The notes: a model not told the origin generated them from the sequence alone. 64,000 nt of DNA from Acanthochlamys bracteata (GCA_019914995.1 CM034129.1:8673725-8737724); one strand, 5' to 3'. Shown: positions 38,001 to 52,300, numbered from the stretch's first letter. A program made the numbers and translations.

Positions 38001-41000
38001 TCTTTATGTAGGATGCTCTTTTTCTTGCGCGCTTTTGCTAGCCTATCATTTCAATCACTGATATGGAAGGTGCTTTAACTTTTATGTGTTTAGTTGGTCA
38101 ACCTCATTATAATGGGACGCTGCTTACACTTTGAGGATTTTTGAAAAGAAAAAAAAAAAGAGTTAATCTTCTAAGAGCAATTGTGTTGCATCATAAGCTT
38201 TCTTTTGTTTTGTCTTGTTTCTAGGAGCATAGCATTGTTAAACGTTTTTTAGTGACCGAGCATTTTGTATTTTGTTTTCTTTAGCTTTTGCTTTAATTAT
38301 GACAATGTTTCTATATCTAAAACTAGGCTATTTGCGTGCAGGAAAGCTTTTACCAAGAACTATGGCACTATACCGGTCCCTTCAGAAACAACTAAAACTA
38401 TTTCTTCTTTAAAGAAAGACTTGCCATTGAAACCATGTGTACGTAATGGTGATGTTGCGAAATATATGTCATATATTACGGTGAGGTTAACTGTCTTTGC
38501 AGTTCAGGTTTTGTTATTTCACGTTTTTCTATCTTCCACTTTGAGGCTTTGAGATTGCTTTCAATCTTATGAAAATTAGTCTGTAGAATGTAAGCCTTGC
38601 AGAATTTTTGCTTTAATTTAATATATCTGAGTGAAGCCGCGTTGGATAAGTAAATTGAACAAATATTAATTACCTTTCAGATTTTTGTGATATCGTTTGG
38701 ATTCGTTTTCTTCACAAAGTAATTGTTTCATTTCCTATTCCATGTGTATTGTTACAAGGTGAGGACATGAGAATATGGTCGATTATTTAGTTGATGTGGC
38801 TTAAAGCTATGGTATTTAGCTGTCTTTCAATGGTTGTCATATTTTATAATTAGCAGGATTTTTACTCTAAATATATGGAACCGAGCATGCTTTGTTCTTG
38901 ATTTGGTTCATGATACTATTACACTTACACCTTTACATCGTTGTTTCACTTGGCTTTATTTAGAACTGGAATCCACTAGATCTGCTTTTAGAAGTGGGCA
39001 TGAGATGCAGGTAGGATGAAAAGCTGGTCCCTATTTACTTAAGAGATGCTTTATTTCAAACTTAGGTTCTACTTAGAGTCATGCACTTCTATGAAGCAAC
39101 TGAGATGATCCTGGAGTTACTGGAAAGTAACTGAGATGATTTGCTAGCCCAAGAACAGTTTTACTTGGTTGAACTTTTAGCCAAGAAAGGTCAATCAGGT
39201 AATAGATTTCTTTTTCTAAGTCTTAACGCTTAAAGTTGAGCTATCAGACCAATGATTGGTTCATAAGTTGACACTCAGTTTACTTGTTCTTGAAGACTAG
39301 GTCTTTAGCAGCACGGCGAATATACTTGGTCGAGAACCTGGTAATCAACTTTGGTGCTTGAGGGGTCGTTTGATGAGTGTAATACAGCATGCTTTATCTT
39401 ATCCATAATCCTTGTTAGAAAGAAAGAAGGCATGCTATTACGTTGAGGGTGTTACCTAGACTGCTAGGTGCCATAAGTTTAGCGATTGCGTAGTTCCTCT
39501 GTTATATGTAGTTTTAAAAGAATATACTAGGAGGATGGTGTTCGGTCAGTTGATCTTCTTCAGTATCCATGTAGGGGAAACACAAACTTTCTACTACTTA
39601 AAAGGATTTTACGTGAATTGTCGTCTTCATTACCTAGATGTGCCCATTCTCCTTCTGTGTAGATCTACTCTTAACTGCTTCAAAACATTTGTTTGACTGT
39701 CACTGCCTGCTTTAATTCTGTAAGTTGCAGCATTTGATTTCGAATTTATATTGTCTTTGGACTCTTAGATCAGCAGAAAGCAGCTTGAGATGATAAAAAG
39801 CATGAAGCAGCCTGGTGATGGGATCCAAACCAAGTCTCTTAAGCGTGTGCTGGGTGACATCAAAAGCTTTCTTGTCCAGCCCTACGAAGTATTTGAGGAG
39901 GAAGAGAAGAAGAGATTGCATGAGCACTGGTTAGTATTTCATGTGGAAATCAGCATTCTTTTGGTGCATGTCTGATTCACTCAACACCGCTTTACATGCA
40001 GGCTGCAAATGGTGAGCAAAGACCTTCCTGTAATTTATGATGACTGGAGGAGTAGAAAATTGCAGAAAGAGCGATTGTGTAGATCTTTGGAACAGGAGTT
40101 CGTCGCAAAAATGGCATTATCCCATAGTAAGGTAGCGATTATGATTGTACAAGTTGTAATGTTTCTTTTTTTCTTCCGGTGTATACCATTTGGTCTGGGT
40201 AATTGATGTTTACTACGTCTTAATGTAGCCTTCTCTGAAAGTAGACTGATTGTACATTTTCCTTCATTGTTTCTGTTCTTTGTTCCTTGTTAAAGCTGTC
40301 ATGTTTGACAGGCTCTCTAGTTTTGTCGGGTGCATCATAAAGTGAATGTTTACACTAGCAGTTTGTTGTCTTGTCAGATTATGGAAAGTAATGACATGGA
40401 TCAAGTTGATGACGGTGGAAGTTCCAGCCATCAATCAGCAAGTCAGGCATCAGGCCATGGAGAGGATGATTCAAGTGCTTCTTCTGAAGGTGATGAGCGT
40501 CATGTGGAACATATGGCTTCCCTAAATAATCATCTGGAGATGGACCAAAGGCTTTCAGATCAAGAAGGTGACCGATATTCTTCTGAAAAGACCTCCAAAA
40601 CAGAATGTATAGCTTCACTTAACAGTCATTTGCAGAAAAGTCCTAGTGTTACAGAACAACAAACTGTCCAGTATTCATCTGAAAAGGCCAAGATAGAATG
40701 TATGACTTCACTTAACTGTCATTTGGAGATGGGTCCTAATATTCCTGATAGAGATGCCCATTTTTCCTTGAGAAGGACAGATCTGGAGTGTATTCCTGCT
40801 TTTAGTGGTCACTCAGAGAAGCGTTCTTGTGTCTTAGATGGACAAGTAAGCAAATTCTCACCAGAAAATATGGACCTGAAGTATGACCTAAAGTATATGA
40901 TTTCTGTTAGTAGTCATCAGGAGATGGGTTCAAGAGTTTCAGATCAAGAAGCTGGCAAGTATTCATCAGATAAGACAGCTTCATTTGGAAGAAAAGATTC

Positions 41001-42123
41001 CGAGGATCATGATCATGATGCAGATTCAGGAGGTACTGAAATGACCATAGATAATTCTTATAGGAGAACAAATTCTTCCCAAGCTACTAATGGATTAACT
41101 AACCTTAACATCCTGCAAACTGGAAATGGTTTCTTAAGAAGGGATGATGATGAAGATAATGTCATGCAATTACCCTCCTTGGCGTCTGTCAGAGAAATGT
41201 GGCAGCATGAAGCCCGTCTGCAGGATTTGTACTACCATGCAAGTCCAGAAAGGCGTGCATATAATTATGGTGAATTATCTGTTAGGCAAACGGAAAATGT
41301 TAGACAACTACCAGATCATAGTCATCGTGGTATGCCTGTAGTTGATTTGCAAACAGAGATGTTTGAGCGACATGTTGAGCATCCTATTTCATCTTCGATG
41401 CCTGTGAACGATGGAACTCCAATGTTTTGTTCATACAGCAACCAGGACCAGAACAACCTTCTCCAAACATTTACAGAGGGACGAGATGTTTTAACATCTT
41501 ATTCACTAGGTCATTTCAGCGGCATGAAGCAACCTGGTCCACAGTTTCTGATGGCTGACTCTGGTAAATTCTCCCACCAGTTTGAGGAAAGGCAAAGGTT
41601 TCTTGAGCAGAGGCAGCTTTCTGGGCAACAATATTTGCAGCAGGGGAGCTTTGAATCGGTTGCTCGGCAGACTGTGTCTGCAATGGGACCTTCTATACGC
41701 TCTGGAGTATTAAACAACAATTGGTTTTCCGGTGATTTTGATGCCCGTAATTCTTGGCTACACTCCTCCCAGCAGTTGTCTAATAATGGAGGTCAGAGCT
41801 TGGGAAATGGTGGTGCTGCTGCTGATGGAAGTCTCTTAAGTGTATTGTCATCATGCAAAATGATGCCTCCTAACCAGCAATCCGAAGTAGCTAGGCCTGG
41901 TCAGTTTGGACACTCTAGGAATCTTGGTGGTGCTGACATCTCAACTTGTGAAAATAGATCCAGTCATCCCCATAATCAACTGATAGGATCAAGCAGTGTC
42001 AATGCAGCTGCAACTTCACCTTCTATAAATGTGAATAGTCTTTCATGGTTGAACCTTCAACACCAGAAGATGGATGTCCATGATTTTAGTGGGAGCCAAT
42101 TTTCGAGGCCGTGGGACCAATAA
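35070..42123 (+). CDS. NFRKB-like nuclear protein (putative INO80-complex component)
   Basis: Coding exons 35070-35375, 35466-35602, 37625-37738, 37876-37941, 38342-38480, 39769-39929, 40002-40131 and 40378-42123 give 932 residues in one frame. The N-terminal 350 residues match the plant NFRKB-like family: basic KKKKRLNLAEYLL, WDDCQKRAVAKREQI, LENLTEVLSYEVW, LLAQFLPSGTATEQVVQSL and HFGNPLINW, a DEUBAD-like region. The last exon encodes a 580-residue Ser/Gln/His-rich, probably disordered tail. That tail has five imperfect 31-35-residue repeats at about residues 393-554, and ends NLQHQKMDVHDF...SRPWDQ. Animal NFRKB belongs to the INO80 chromatin remodeller; the plant role is inferred. ATG 35070 has a good context (G at -3 and +4); an in-frame ATG at 35058 would add four residues. 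A MITE lies in the third coding intron. Confidence 0.9.
35603..37624 (+). other. Long intron of the NFRKB-like gene
   Basis: This 2022-bp intron splits the Trp codon of LINW. It holds the MITE at 36769-36947 and no recognisable gene. A phrase around GGCATGAAA(T/G)GATCCATGTAG...TGATGAG...TTGGTTGTTGT recurs near 36420-36480 and again, altered, near 36700-36760, suggesting a second small duplication. Confidence 0.7.
36769..36947. mobile_element. Tourist-like MITE in the NFRKB-like gene intron
   Basis: The 179-bp element is flanked by TTA on both sides (36766-36768 and 36948-36950). Terminal inverted repeats are GGGTGTGTTTCAATTG and, complemented at the right end, GGGCGTATTTTAATTG. The interior carries GAACTCAC and CACTTC motifs like the element in the Rieske intron. 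Length, ends and TTA target site fit Tourist MITEs. Confidence 0.8.
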
Positions 42124-43380
42124 CAGTACCCCGAATGAAAGTTTAGGGATTTAGAACAATCTGTGATAAAGCCGATGCAAAATTGATTGTATGGCATTGC
42201 CGAAGTTCTGCTGTTATAAGTCATGTTTTTGGTATTTGTATGAGAAAGCAGGGAGTTTATTCTGTACATACATGTCAGTTCCCTGTATATAATATCCGGG
42301 GAGGGGATTTTGAAGAGTAGGAGATGAAGTTTTACTTTTTTTTGGGTTCTGGCAATGAGCATCATTTGCGCTTAGCAATTGCCTTTTGAGGGGCTTATTT
42401 ATTATATGTTGGGGGGATTGTAATGCCCTTTTAGGACAATAAAATTTTTTATTCTGGCTACCAGCAGCTGTTTGTTTCTAGTTGTGTATTTGGAAATGCA
42501 TTTTGTATATTTTAATTAAGGAGTTTTATCTATTAAAAGGAAGGGCTCCAGGCTCCTCCATTTTGCTATTTATTATTTTCGTACGAATATATAAGTTGAG
42601 TATGCTTAGGTAAGTTTGTCTTCGGAAGAAATGTTTGGAAGTGGTTGGATGTTTTATGCATCTCTTGGACGCGGCCGTGGCAAAATTTCACGTATTCATT
42701 ACCTAAAACTTTAGGAACTTGTTAGATGTTTTTGCATGTGGCAAATTCATACCTCAAAATACTTCAGCATTGATTCGTCATTTACGAGACCATTTTTTAT
42801 CAAAAACTTTTTTTTTTAAATTTGTGCAGCAGTCATTATCAGTCACACGCGATTGATATGGAGATAAAACTTCTTTCCGTTTCCATATATTTATTAATTA
42901 TTCACAACTTGTACTTCATATATCTTTTTATAATTCAAGAAATAAAGATTCGAGTGACGGTTGAAACTCTGGTGGAGATAAGAAAACAGAAACTGAAATA
43001 CAGCTTTTTCTTGCTACTATTGAACAGCAAAGATATAAAAGCAAATGCATACAAGTTCTCCAAGTATCTGCAAAACAAAGCATTATAAAAAAGAAAAAGA
43101 AAATAAAGGAGAAGAAACTAAAAACATTAATTAAGAGGAGAAGAAATTAAAAAAGATTTGAAGTTTTTTGAGCTTTACAGATGTCAGTCTACAGAATTTG
43201 TGAGATCGCTACTCATTCCTTCTATGGCGGGCCCCAAGCAAATCCAACACAAATGATCCCTTCCCTTCCCACCAAGCCTTCTCCATTCTTTCGTTCTTCG
43301 AATTTATAATCACTGAGTTTTGTTTTTTGTTCTTGATCGAGAAAGAGAGAGAGAGAGTTGTAGATTGTTGTTATTGCTGC
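42124..43380. other. 3' UTR of the NFRKB-like gene and promoter of the DUF3754 gene
   Basis: A candidate polyadenylation signal AATAAA lies at 42438-42443, about 315 bp after the stop. The rest is spacer and then a GA-rich leader (43344-43358) just before the next start codon. No gene was recognised. Confidence 0.5.
42438..42443 (+). terminator. Candidate polyadenylation signal
   Basis: AATAAA, preceded by a GT/T-rich stretch and followed by a T run, lies 315 bp after the NFRKB-like stop codon. Plant poly(A) signals are loose, so this is only a plausible site. Confidence 0.45.
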
Positions 43381-46300
43381 ATGCACGCGATGGCCATGGA
43401 GAAGATGAGATCGATGGCTACGTTCGTTAACACTGGGAAAGGGAAGAAGGAGGTGGTCCGGATGGAGAGAGAATCTGTCATCCCTATTATGAAACCTAGG
43501 ATTTTCATGAAGCTTGCTTCTCTAATAGGTACGACTACTAAATTTCTTCTCTTCTTTTGCTTTGCTTCTTTTGAAAAGTTTTGTTCTTTTGGGTATAATT
43601 TCCGTCACTAGTTCTTGAAGATTTCGAATGTATAAGCATTTCTTTTTCTGTTGTTGATTTCAATATTAGAAAATAATCAAGGTATGTGCTGAGTAGATAT
43701 GCATGATAATGTTGGATTTATTAAACATTTCAAGAGAAAATTTCTTCCATGAAAAGGAGATAGCAGGGGCTTTGGCTTTATATAGTTCAAGAACTACTCA
43801 TTTTTGTATACTAGCAGGACCCTTACTGTAGAAATATTCATTTTTCCATTATATGGTAGGACTTCTGAAGGTACAAAGTTTGAAAAAACACAACTCAATT
43901 AATTGATAGTATTAGTATATATGCATAGGGCTCGCTAAAGAAGAAATTTATGCTCTCTTCTTTTACAGCTTGGAAAACAATGTAATGACTTTCTTAACAT
44001 TGGAAAAATGTTGTGGTTTCATTTGCAGAGCATGAATCAGACAGGGCAGAATTTTTAAAATTTAGTAAGAGAGTTGATTATACTATACGGGCATGGTACA
44101 GTCCACAGTTCGAGGATTTTATGGTAACTTGAATTTAATGTTCCGATTTGTTGAATATTTTTTGCTAAATCATCTTTTGGCTTATCTTAGATGAATAATT
44201 TATGTGGTATGGGTGTGATCTTGCTATAGCTTAACGTAGGTACTTTAATAACTATATGAGTCTCTAATTTCTTATCATTCTCCTTGATTGTGTTCGCAGC
44301 AACTCTATACTTTATTTGATCCTGTGAATGGTGGAGAAGTGTTAAAACAACAGAATTTACCCCCAGAAGAGATAGATACACTGGAGTGCAACTTTTTGAA
44401 ATATTTATTTCAGGTAGTATCTCTAGGTATCTTAACAAGTATTTATGATATTAACCTTTTTAGGTAGAAGCCACTGCTAACGTCATATACACAAATATTC
44501 ATAATCATTATGAGATTTTCTCCTTAACAAAAATATCATTAGAACAGTTTCTTTTTAAGACCGTTCTGTTTGACATCTGACGTGCATCTCAACAGGTATG
44601 AAAAATATCATAAGAGGTTTTTTTTTTTTTACCTCTTATGAGTTTCTTTTCTTGTGTCACTCCGCAGATAATGGATAAAGGCAATTTCAAGATATTAAAA
44701 AATGAGGAATATGAGGTCGCGCAGACTGGGCAGTATCTCTTACTTCTTCCTATCAAAGTGGATGAGACGAAGGTATAGCAGATTTCAGGAACCCGAACCT
44801 TCTTTGCTTGTGTCAGTCTGGTGGGTTGATGTTTTGTCTTTGCTCTGTATGATTGCAGCTTGACAAAAGGCTTCTATCCAGGTACATCAAAGAACATCCA
44901 CATGAGAATCTTCCAGACTTCTCAGACAAGGTAATCATAAAGACTCTTTAGCCATAAATCCATACTAATTCCACAATGACTCTTGATGCAAGATTAAATT
45001 TAGTTCTTAATAGTTTACCTGTATACTTGGATACAGGTTTATGTTAATTTGTTTCTGTTGCTTTCAAACTTGCATATGTTTCATTATTACAACAAGTCTC
45101 TTTGTTTGTGATTATATGACCTTCAAAATCGTCGACCATATCTGAACCAGGCTGTTGTTTTGTTGCTAATGAAAGTCTGTTGTCTATATCAAATGTAAAC
45201 TGCCTTGTCATCTATTATGTTCATGGAGTATTCACGATTTTATCACTAATGTCTCCTATTTTATATGAATGTGGAAGTACCTAATTTTTCGACGGGGCAT
45301 TGGAATCGATCGTACCACTGACTACTTCTTCACACAAAAGATTGACGTTATCCTTGACCGTATCTGGGCATGGCTGCTCACAGTTATTGGGTATGCATAT
45401 ATTTTTGGAGAAATCTTATGATGCCATTTGAAAGTGGATATCTTCATAGCGCATCCATGTATGTTAGAGTTAACTTTTGTTTTATCGTAATCATAATATG
45501 TGGAGGCTTAAGAGGTTTCTATCAAAAAGACAAATAGCCTTGACTACAAGAGATCCAAAGAAAACCGATGAGATTAGTTCAGACTCGGATGAGCAAGACT
45601 TATATGTTGAACGAATTCGTCTTGAGCATATTGACCTCAGGTTTAATTGTTCTTCACTCCTATTGTATAATTTCGTGCATCTGCATGGTGATTCTTTATG
45701 TGTTTTTATTCTTTTATCACATTTGTTACAGACTTCAAAATATAACTGGCAAGATTACCATTCAAGAGCCAACTTTCAAAAGAATGATTGTCATTTACAG
45801 GTACATAATTTTTAAATTACTTCCTAGCTTTAGTAAGAGCTTTTTTTTTTATAAGATCCTCTCGTGTATTTAGATATTGTAAAAGCTGTTGCTTTTTTGG
45901 GTGAGGAAATAGTTGGTTAGAACAAAAAGTTTCTTTAATGGTTTAACCTTTTGAGCTAGAAGACGACATTGGATTGACCACAATTTAAACTGTAAAATGC
46001 TTCCATTTATGTATCATTCATCTTTTATTCCTTTCTCAGGAAAGCCAACCACCATGATAACACAGATCGGTCAATTTATGTGAAACATTTCAGAAATGTT
46101 CCTATGGCTGACATGGAGATAGTTTTGGTAAGCCAGTTTACTAGGTACTTATTGGGGTTAAGCCTTGCCACATCTTTAGATCATGACCCTTATCTTGTGG
46201 CAGCCAGAAAAAATGAATCCTACTTTAACTCCAATGGACTGGGTCAAGTTTCTTATATCAGTTGTGATTGGTCTTGTAAGTCTGAGATTCACTTAGAAGT

Positions 46301-48226
46301 TAAATTTATATTAATAAGGAACACCTTTAGTAGTTACCTTTTAATAACTATCCTGAAAATTTCTCAGGTCACTCTTGCTGGTTCTCTTCAAATGCCAAAA
46401 GCTGATTTCAGGGTTGTTACAGCTATCCTTTCTGGTCTTCTTGGATATTGTGCTAGGGTCTATTTTACGTAAGTACTCTTTTTGTTTTAGAAACTGCTAT
46501 GTTCATATTTACCATGATCTGGAAGTCAGTTTTTTTGGTCAATTGTTATTTGCACCTGATTTTATCTTAAACTCGCTCAAATAGTATCACCTTTTTCTAT
46601 GCTACTTGTGTGCATGCTAGCAAAAGTATGCATGCTTAACATATCTTCGTACAACGGTTTGAACATCCTATATACTCTATCGATCCCTATTCATAAATTC
46701 AAGAATATCAGGTCACCAAAGACAGTTGTTGAAGTATGAATCATTTCATTCCATGCAGGTTTCAACAAAGTATGGCAACTTACCAAAGTCTCATTACGAG
46801 GACAATGTATGATAAGCAACTAGATAGTGGAAGAGGGACACTACTTCATCTATGTGATGATGTTATCCAGCAAGAAGTAAGCAGAAAATGAATCATGCCT
46901 GATTGCTAGTTCTCTTTGGAAGTTATGGGTCTTATCGCCTTGTTGCACTAGAATCATGGTCTGGAATTTGGATATTATCATCCTACTCATCCCACAATTT
47001 TAGTACGGTGAGGGGTAGGGGTATGCGTGTCGTAAGTTTGGGCATCAGTGCTTACCTACATATGTGTGAATGTGTGATTGAACAGTAGATTCCATGATAA
47101 TTCTTGCAGTTTCATACTTTTCACATACGTTTTTCCTTCCTTTTCATAGCTCACATGGTTGTAAGTACATTCTATGGTTCAGATCCAATCCCATTGTATT
47201 TATTCTGTTAGGTCCAACATAATGATCATAAATAGGATCCTTGAGTTAGTTCATTGGTCTGCCTTTGATGTCTCTTATGTTTGTGCAGGTTAAAGAAGTG
47301 ATTCTTTCCTATTATATCTTGATGGAGCAGGGGAAGGCCACTGAACAAGTAAAAGTTTTTCCATGCATTGCTTTGACTGACACAAGTTGGTTCAGTTGTT
47401 GCATATAATCTTATGACAAAACTCATGTTTCTTCTACATTGAATGTCAGGAACTTGATCAACGATGCGAAGAACTTATTAAAGAAGAGTTTGGTGAGGAT
47501 TGTAATTTTGATGTAAAGGATGCTGTCCAAAAACTAGAAAAGCTTGGAATTATTGCTAGGGTAAGTTCTTGACCATCACCTTTTTCCCTTTATTACCAAG
47601 ACTTGATGTACCCAAACATCCTGAACACCAAGGGATCCATGAAATTTTTTGTATTACTCATTTCATTTTGGTTGTGATTAGCATTTTTTTCTACCTTTTT
47701 GCTAACTATCTAAATGTTGCTGTTGAATCAAATTGTGGCACAGTAACTTGAGGAGTCCCCTGATTAAGTTCCTCGCTCTCTTAAACTCTATTATTGTCAC
47801 TGCACGTACAATTCATGAGTCTTTATGTCATCTTTGTACAGATGAATTTAGATTAATATGAAGACCATTTATAACATAGTTGAAGTTTGAATTATAATTG
47901 CCTAACTTTCTGAACTGCATCTGAGTAGTCTAACCTTCTAGTCTGTTACATTTCTAGATTTAATCTTATGCTCTTACAAATCAGTCTCCAATTTCGTTGT
48001 TCAACTTTAAAGCCAATTCTTCAATCTTTTAGCAAGTTTGGTGCTTATCTCATAGGATAGTTTGCTCAGTGAACTGTAGTGGTACGCAATTTCTCATTTT
48101 GACTTGTTCATTACTTAGGATTCGCTTGGGAGGATCACATGTGCCCCTTTGAAGCGTGCAAATGAGATCATAGGCCCGACTACTGAGGAGTTGGTGCAAA
48201 AGGCTCAAGCAGGTTCTAGAAATTAA
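43381..48226 (+). CDS. DUF3754 / TMEM143-like membrane protein
   Basis: Fifteen exons (43381-43528, 44029-44123, 44300-44413, 44668-44772, 44859-44930, 45278-45390, 45506-45640, 45732-45800, 46040-46127, 46204-46275, 46368-46468, 46759-46876, 47289-47348, 47450-47560, 48119-48226) give 502 residues without a frame break. Features include [14 protein letters not shown], a phrase I associate with DUF3754, and two hydrophobic segments separated by a short charged linker: [15 protein letters not shown] and [17 protein letters not shown]-terminal winged-helix-like tail follows ([28 protein letters not shown]). Some databases call plant members aminopeptidases; I see no metallopeptidase motif such as HExxH. 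The function is unknown. The start is the first ATG after the GA-rich leader; nearby in-frame ATGs (43390, 43396) are alternatives. Confidence 0.88.
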
Positions 48227-49361
48227 GTTTTTTGCACATTATTTTCAAAAATGTTTGTGAGGAACTTCATGCGACTAAGAATCGAGTTATTGATTGTAAA
48301 GCCACTATTTTAGCACTTTGTTCTGATTTATCTCTGTAATTAACAGAGAGTAGAAGTTTCTGCCTCCTTCTGTATATGCAATGTAGATATAGGCGTGCCT
48401 TTGTGAAATACACGTTTGGGGATATGATACAGGCTTGAATTGTAAAGAAGTTCTGATTTTTTGTCGTATAGAATGCTTTGATGACTTTGCCTGAACATTG
48501 TTATCTATGCCATTGTTGGTATGGGAGGAATTGTAAGACAACCTCTTGCTCAAAAGATATTCAATTACAAAGCTTTGAAAGCAAGTTTTCAACCGTTGGA
48601 ACCAATTTGAGTTTGTCTTCAAGAGCAATGTTGACAATATCAAAATTCTAAAGATCATAATAAGTGGTGTTGGAGGTGACCGAAAGTCAGGTAGGTAGCA
48701 TGGAAGAAGGGATCAAAATAGAGAATAAGCAGCATGCTAATATTTTTTATCATCAAAACAAGTAGGGTTCAAAAATAGCATAGACAAAAAATGTAAGATT
48801 AATTAGAATAAGCAGCATGCCAATATCTTCAGTAGAAAAGGATGCATGTCTCCATACATAGAGATCTTTATAGAACAGTTGGACATATAATCACATACTA
48901 TAAAGCAAAACCACTATAACTCCATTGCATCTGAATCCACTACAGCAAGGTGTCAATGCAAAAGCAAATATATCTTCAATGTGCTCCTTATTATTCTTGG
49001 AGCTAGTTGTTTTCCACCACTGGAGTCTCCTTAGTAATACACATCCAGATGCCTGAAAGTGATTTTTGAACCTGGCATATAATGGGCCTAGGCACATATC
49101 TGCACCATGCTCTTTTTAATAAGCTCAAGTCCCTTATTTCAGTATCCCACAACAAGATCCACCACTAGCTTGCTGAAATTGACTCACAGGCTTGTCTCAA
49201 GGTTGGAGAGTTCATGTGAACCACATTTAATAAAGCTCATGCCTGGTGTTCAGGAAATAGCAAATGCAGTAATAAGCTAGGAACTAGTGTTCTGCATGTC
49301 TGACTTGTTGTAGGCTGAATATCTAAGGTGCAAGTGATGACAGGCTGCCAATACAAAGCTG
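48227..49361. other. Convergent spacer between the DUF3754 and receptor-kinase genes
   Basis: It holds the two 3' UTRs. A phrase like AATAAGCAGCATGC(T/C)AATAT occurs twice (48723-48743 and 48808-48828), a small local duplication. No gene was recognised. Confidence 0.5.
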
Positions 49362-52300
49362 TTAGCTTTTCAATTTCTTCAAACTATGTAGGACTTGCTT
49401 CATTGTTGGTCGAACTTGGAGAGATTCCACCGTGCATGCTAATGCAAGATTCAACATGCTGATTAAATCATTCTTTGGCCCTACATCCCACAATGATGCA
49501 GGGAAGAAGTCGCATTTGCGACCTTCCTGGATTAACAACCTACCCCATGTAACTATAGTGAAACCATTTCCATATGCTGAGAATGAGGGATCAAGAGATC
49601 TCTTCCCTGACAACAGCTCTAGGAGCACAACTCCGAAGCTATAAACATCAGATTTATCAGAGACTCTGCAGGTCATTGCATATTCTGGTGCGACATAACC
49701 AAATGTTCCAGCAACGTCAGTTGTAGCATGTGTCTCAGAAACCTCCAAAAGCTTTGCTAAACCAAAATCTGATAAATAGGCATTCAGCTGCTCATCAAGC
49801 AGAATGTTACTTGGCTTAATATCTCTATGAACTATCCTTGGAACACACGAATAGTGCAGGTAGCATAATGCTTGTGCAACATGTAATGCAATCTTGTGTA
49901 TCACTGGCCAATGCACACTTCCACCAGGCATATTCTGGATGAAGGTTTCAAGATTTCCACCAGATAAGTAATTGTAGATCAGGAACATGTCAGCTTCTCC
50001 CATGTGGTACCCAATAAGGGTTACAAGGTTCTTGTGCTTGATCCTTCCAAGGGTCCTGATTTCTGCACCAAACTGTTGGAGGCCCTGAAATCTGCTCATG
50101 GACAGCCTTTTAACTGCTACTAAGAAGCCAGGAGTCAACTCTGCCTTGTACGTGGAACCAAACCCACCGGTGCCAATTAAGTTCTGAATGCTGAAGTTGC
50201 CTGTAGCTTTAACAACATTTTCATATGTTAGTTCAGCAGGAACATCTGTGAAAATCGCAACTACTTTTTCTCTCGAACTTGTGGTCCTGTAGAGTTTCCT
50301 TCTACCACATAGCAGGAAAGTAATAACCAGCAGCACAATAACAAGAACCAAGAGAGCTGCCGGAGTAACTGCCGCCACTATAATGGGCTTCAATCTACTC
50401 TGTCGGACTTTGGTCTGAGAAGGAACTGTAGATTGCATAGGAGAACTGGAAACGGGACAAGGCTGCAAAAAGGTGTTTCCAGTAAAGAAGTTGCAATCAT
50501 TTGAATGAGGGAGATCTGGAATATTCCCGGACAGATTGTTGAAAGAAACATCTAAAGTAGTAAGCTTAGTGAGTTTAGAAAAACTTGCAGGAATGATGCC
50601 TGAAAGCCTGTTATGATCAAGCAGAAGCACTTCAAGGTTAGTTGCATCTGCTAGAGCTGAAGGAATGATGCCTGTAAGCAAATTAGTTGACAAATGTAGC
50701 ACCTTAAGGGAAGCCATTTCACCAAGTTGATCTGGAATCTCTCCAGACAAGCTGTTGGAAGAAAGAAGAATCTGCTCCATGCCCTTCAAGGTCCCTAACT
50801 GAAGCGGGACGGTTCCGTTCAAATGGTTTCCCGTCAAGTCAAGATATGAGAGAGAATGCAAAAGACTGACATCAGAAGGGATTTGCCCACTAAGCTTATT
50901 ATAGGCTGCTTCAAAGCTCCTAAGCTGTGGACAACCTGAAATCAAATCCAACTTCCCATCTATCTGGTTGTAATTGAGATTAAGAGCAAGACCATTCACC
51001 ACCTTGCAAAATCCTAACAGCTCGAGAGGGAGTGACCCATTAAACATATTGTTGTTCAATAGTAGGCCATATGAGAAATTAACATGAGCTCGTAAATTGA
51101 AAGATGGCAATGAACCATTGAATCTGTTCCAGCTGAAGTCATGGAGAACAAGATTACTATCATCCAACACTAGTTCAAATGGATTACCTTTTCTCGAACC
51201 CTGAAGGAACATTTTTGTATAAGTACTTAATATCTCTTCATAGTTCAGCAACAAAACACCATCCTCCCTAACATGAGAAACCCCATTCAGAGCCCATCCA
51301 GATCCAACATCAGGTGATGCAGCAAGAGGTCCAGATAATAAATTTCTGCTAACATTGAAGTAAAGCATCCATTGAATTTCCAACTGCACAGGTACCGGCC
51401 CCTCCAAGTAATTGGAGCTCAAGTCCAAGAAGGACAGATTCCTACAACTCCCCAACCACTCTGGAATTGATCCTGCAATATAATTCTGACCCAAATTCAG
51501 TATCCGCAGTCCGCAACGACCATTCCAGTGCACCGGTATAAATCCATCAAGGTTTGCCCGAGGCATCCAAAGAATCTCAAGTCTCAGAATGGCAAAAATC
51601 TCTGCTGGTGCGGACCCGACAAAGGCATTGAATTCATCACTACTTCTCGAGCCTAAACCTACAAGATCAGTCAAAACAAGAGCAGAAAGCTCCTTGCAGT
51701 TGCCAAGCTCCCTCGGAATCCTACCGGTAAGACTATTCCTCGATAAATCAAGAACTCTAAGACCAATCATCCGGCCAATATCTGCCGGAATCCTCTCTTC
51801 TAGTATATTATCATTCAGTAACAAAGTTTGAATCTTTGAGCATTTCCCAATACCAGGAGGGATTTCGCCGACCAAATAGTTGTGAGAAAGATTCAAATGG
51901 GTCAAATAGTAACAAGAAGTGTTTGAAGTAATAGGAATTCTACCAGCTAGCTCATTGCATGAAAGATCAACATGGGTTAGTTTCAAGGAATCGAAGAGGT
52001 TCGATGGAATGTGACCGGTAAACGAGTTGCGGCTGAGATCAATAACACGGAGTTCATTGAGAGCCGAGATTATCGGAGAGAGAGTTCCGGACAAGTTAGC
52101 GCCAGCGAGTGAGAGAGAAGTCACGCGGCCAGGTAACGGCCCGGTACAAGAAACTCCAAACCAAGAACAGTGCTTGTGGTGGGGACCACCACCTCCGGTG
52201 CCGGTGACGCCGGGAGTTGAATACCAGTTAGAGAGAGCGTTGAAAGGATCGAGAGAGATTGAAAGCTTAAACACGAGAAGAATCGAAGCGTCGTCGTCGA

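Noticed and set aside
42822-43088. 88-codon open frame between the NFRKB-like and DUF3754 genes
   Set aside because: Composition is low-complexity AT-rich spacer; no domain, signal or context supports a gene.
43381-48226. Aminopeptidase, as some database labels for plant DUF3754 proteins say
   Set aside because: No metal-binding or catalytic peptidase motif is visible; the sequence is a two-helix membrane protein of unknown function.
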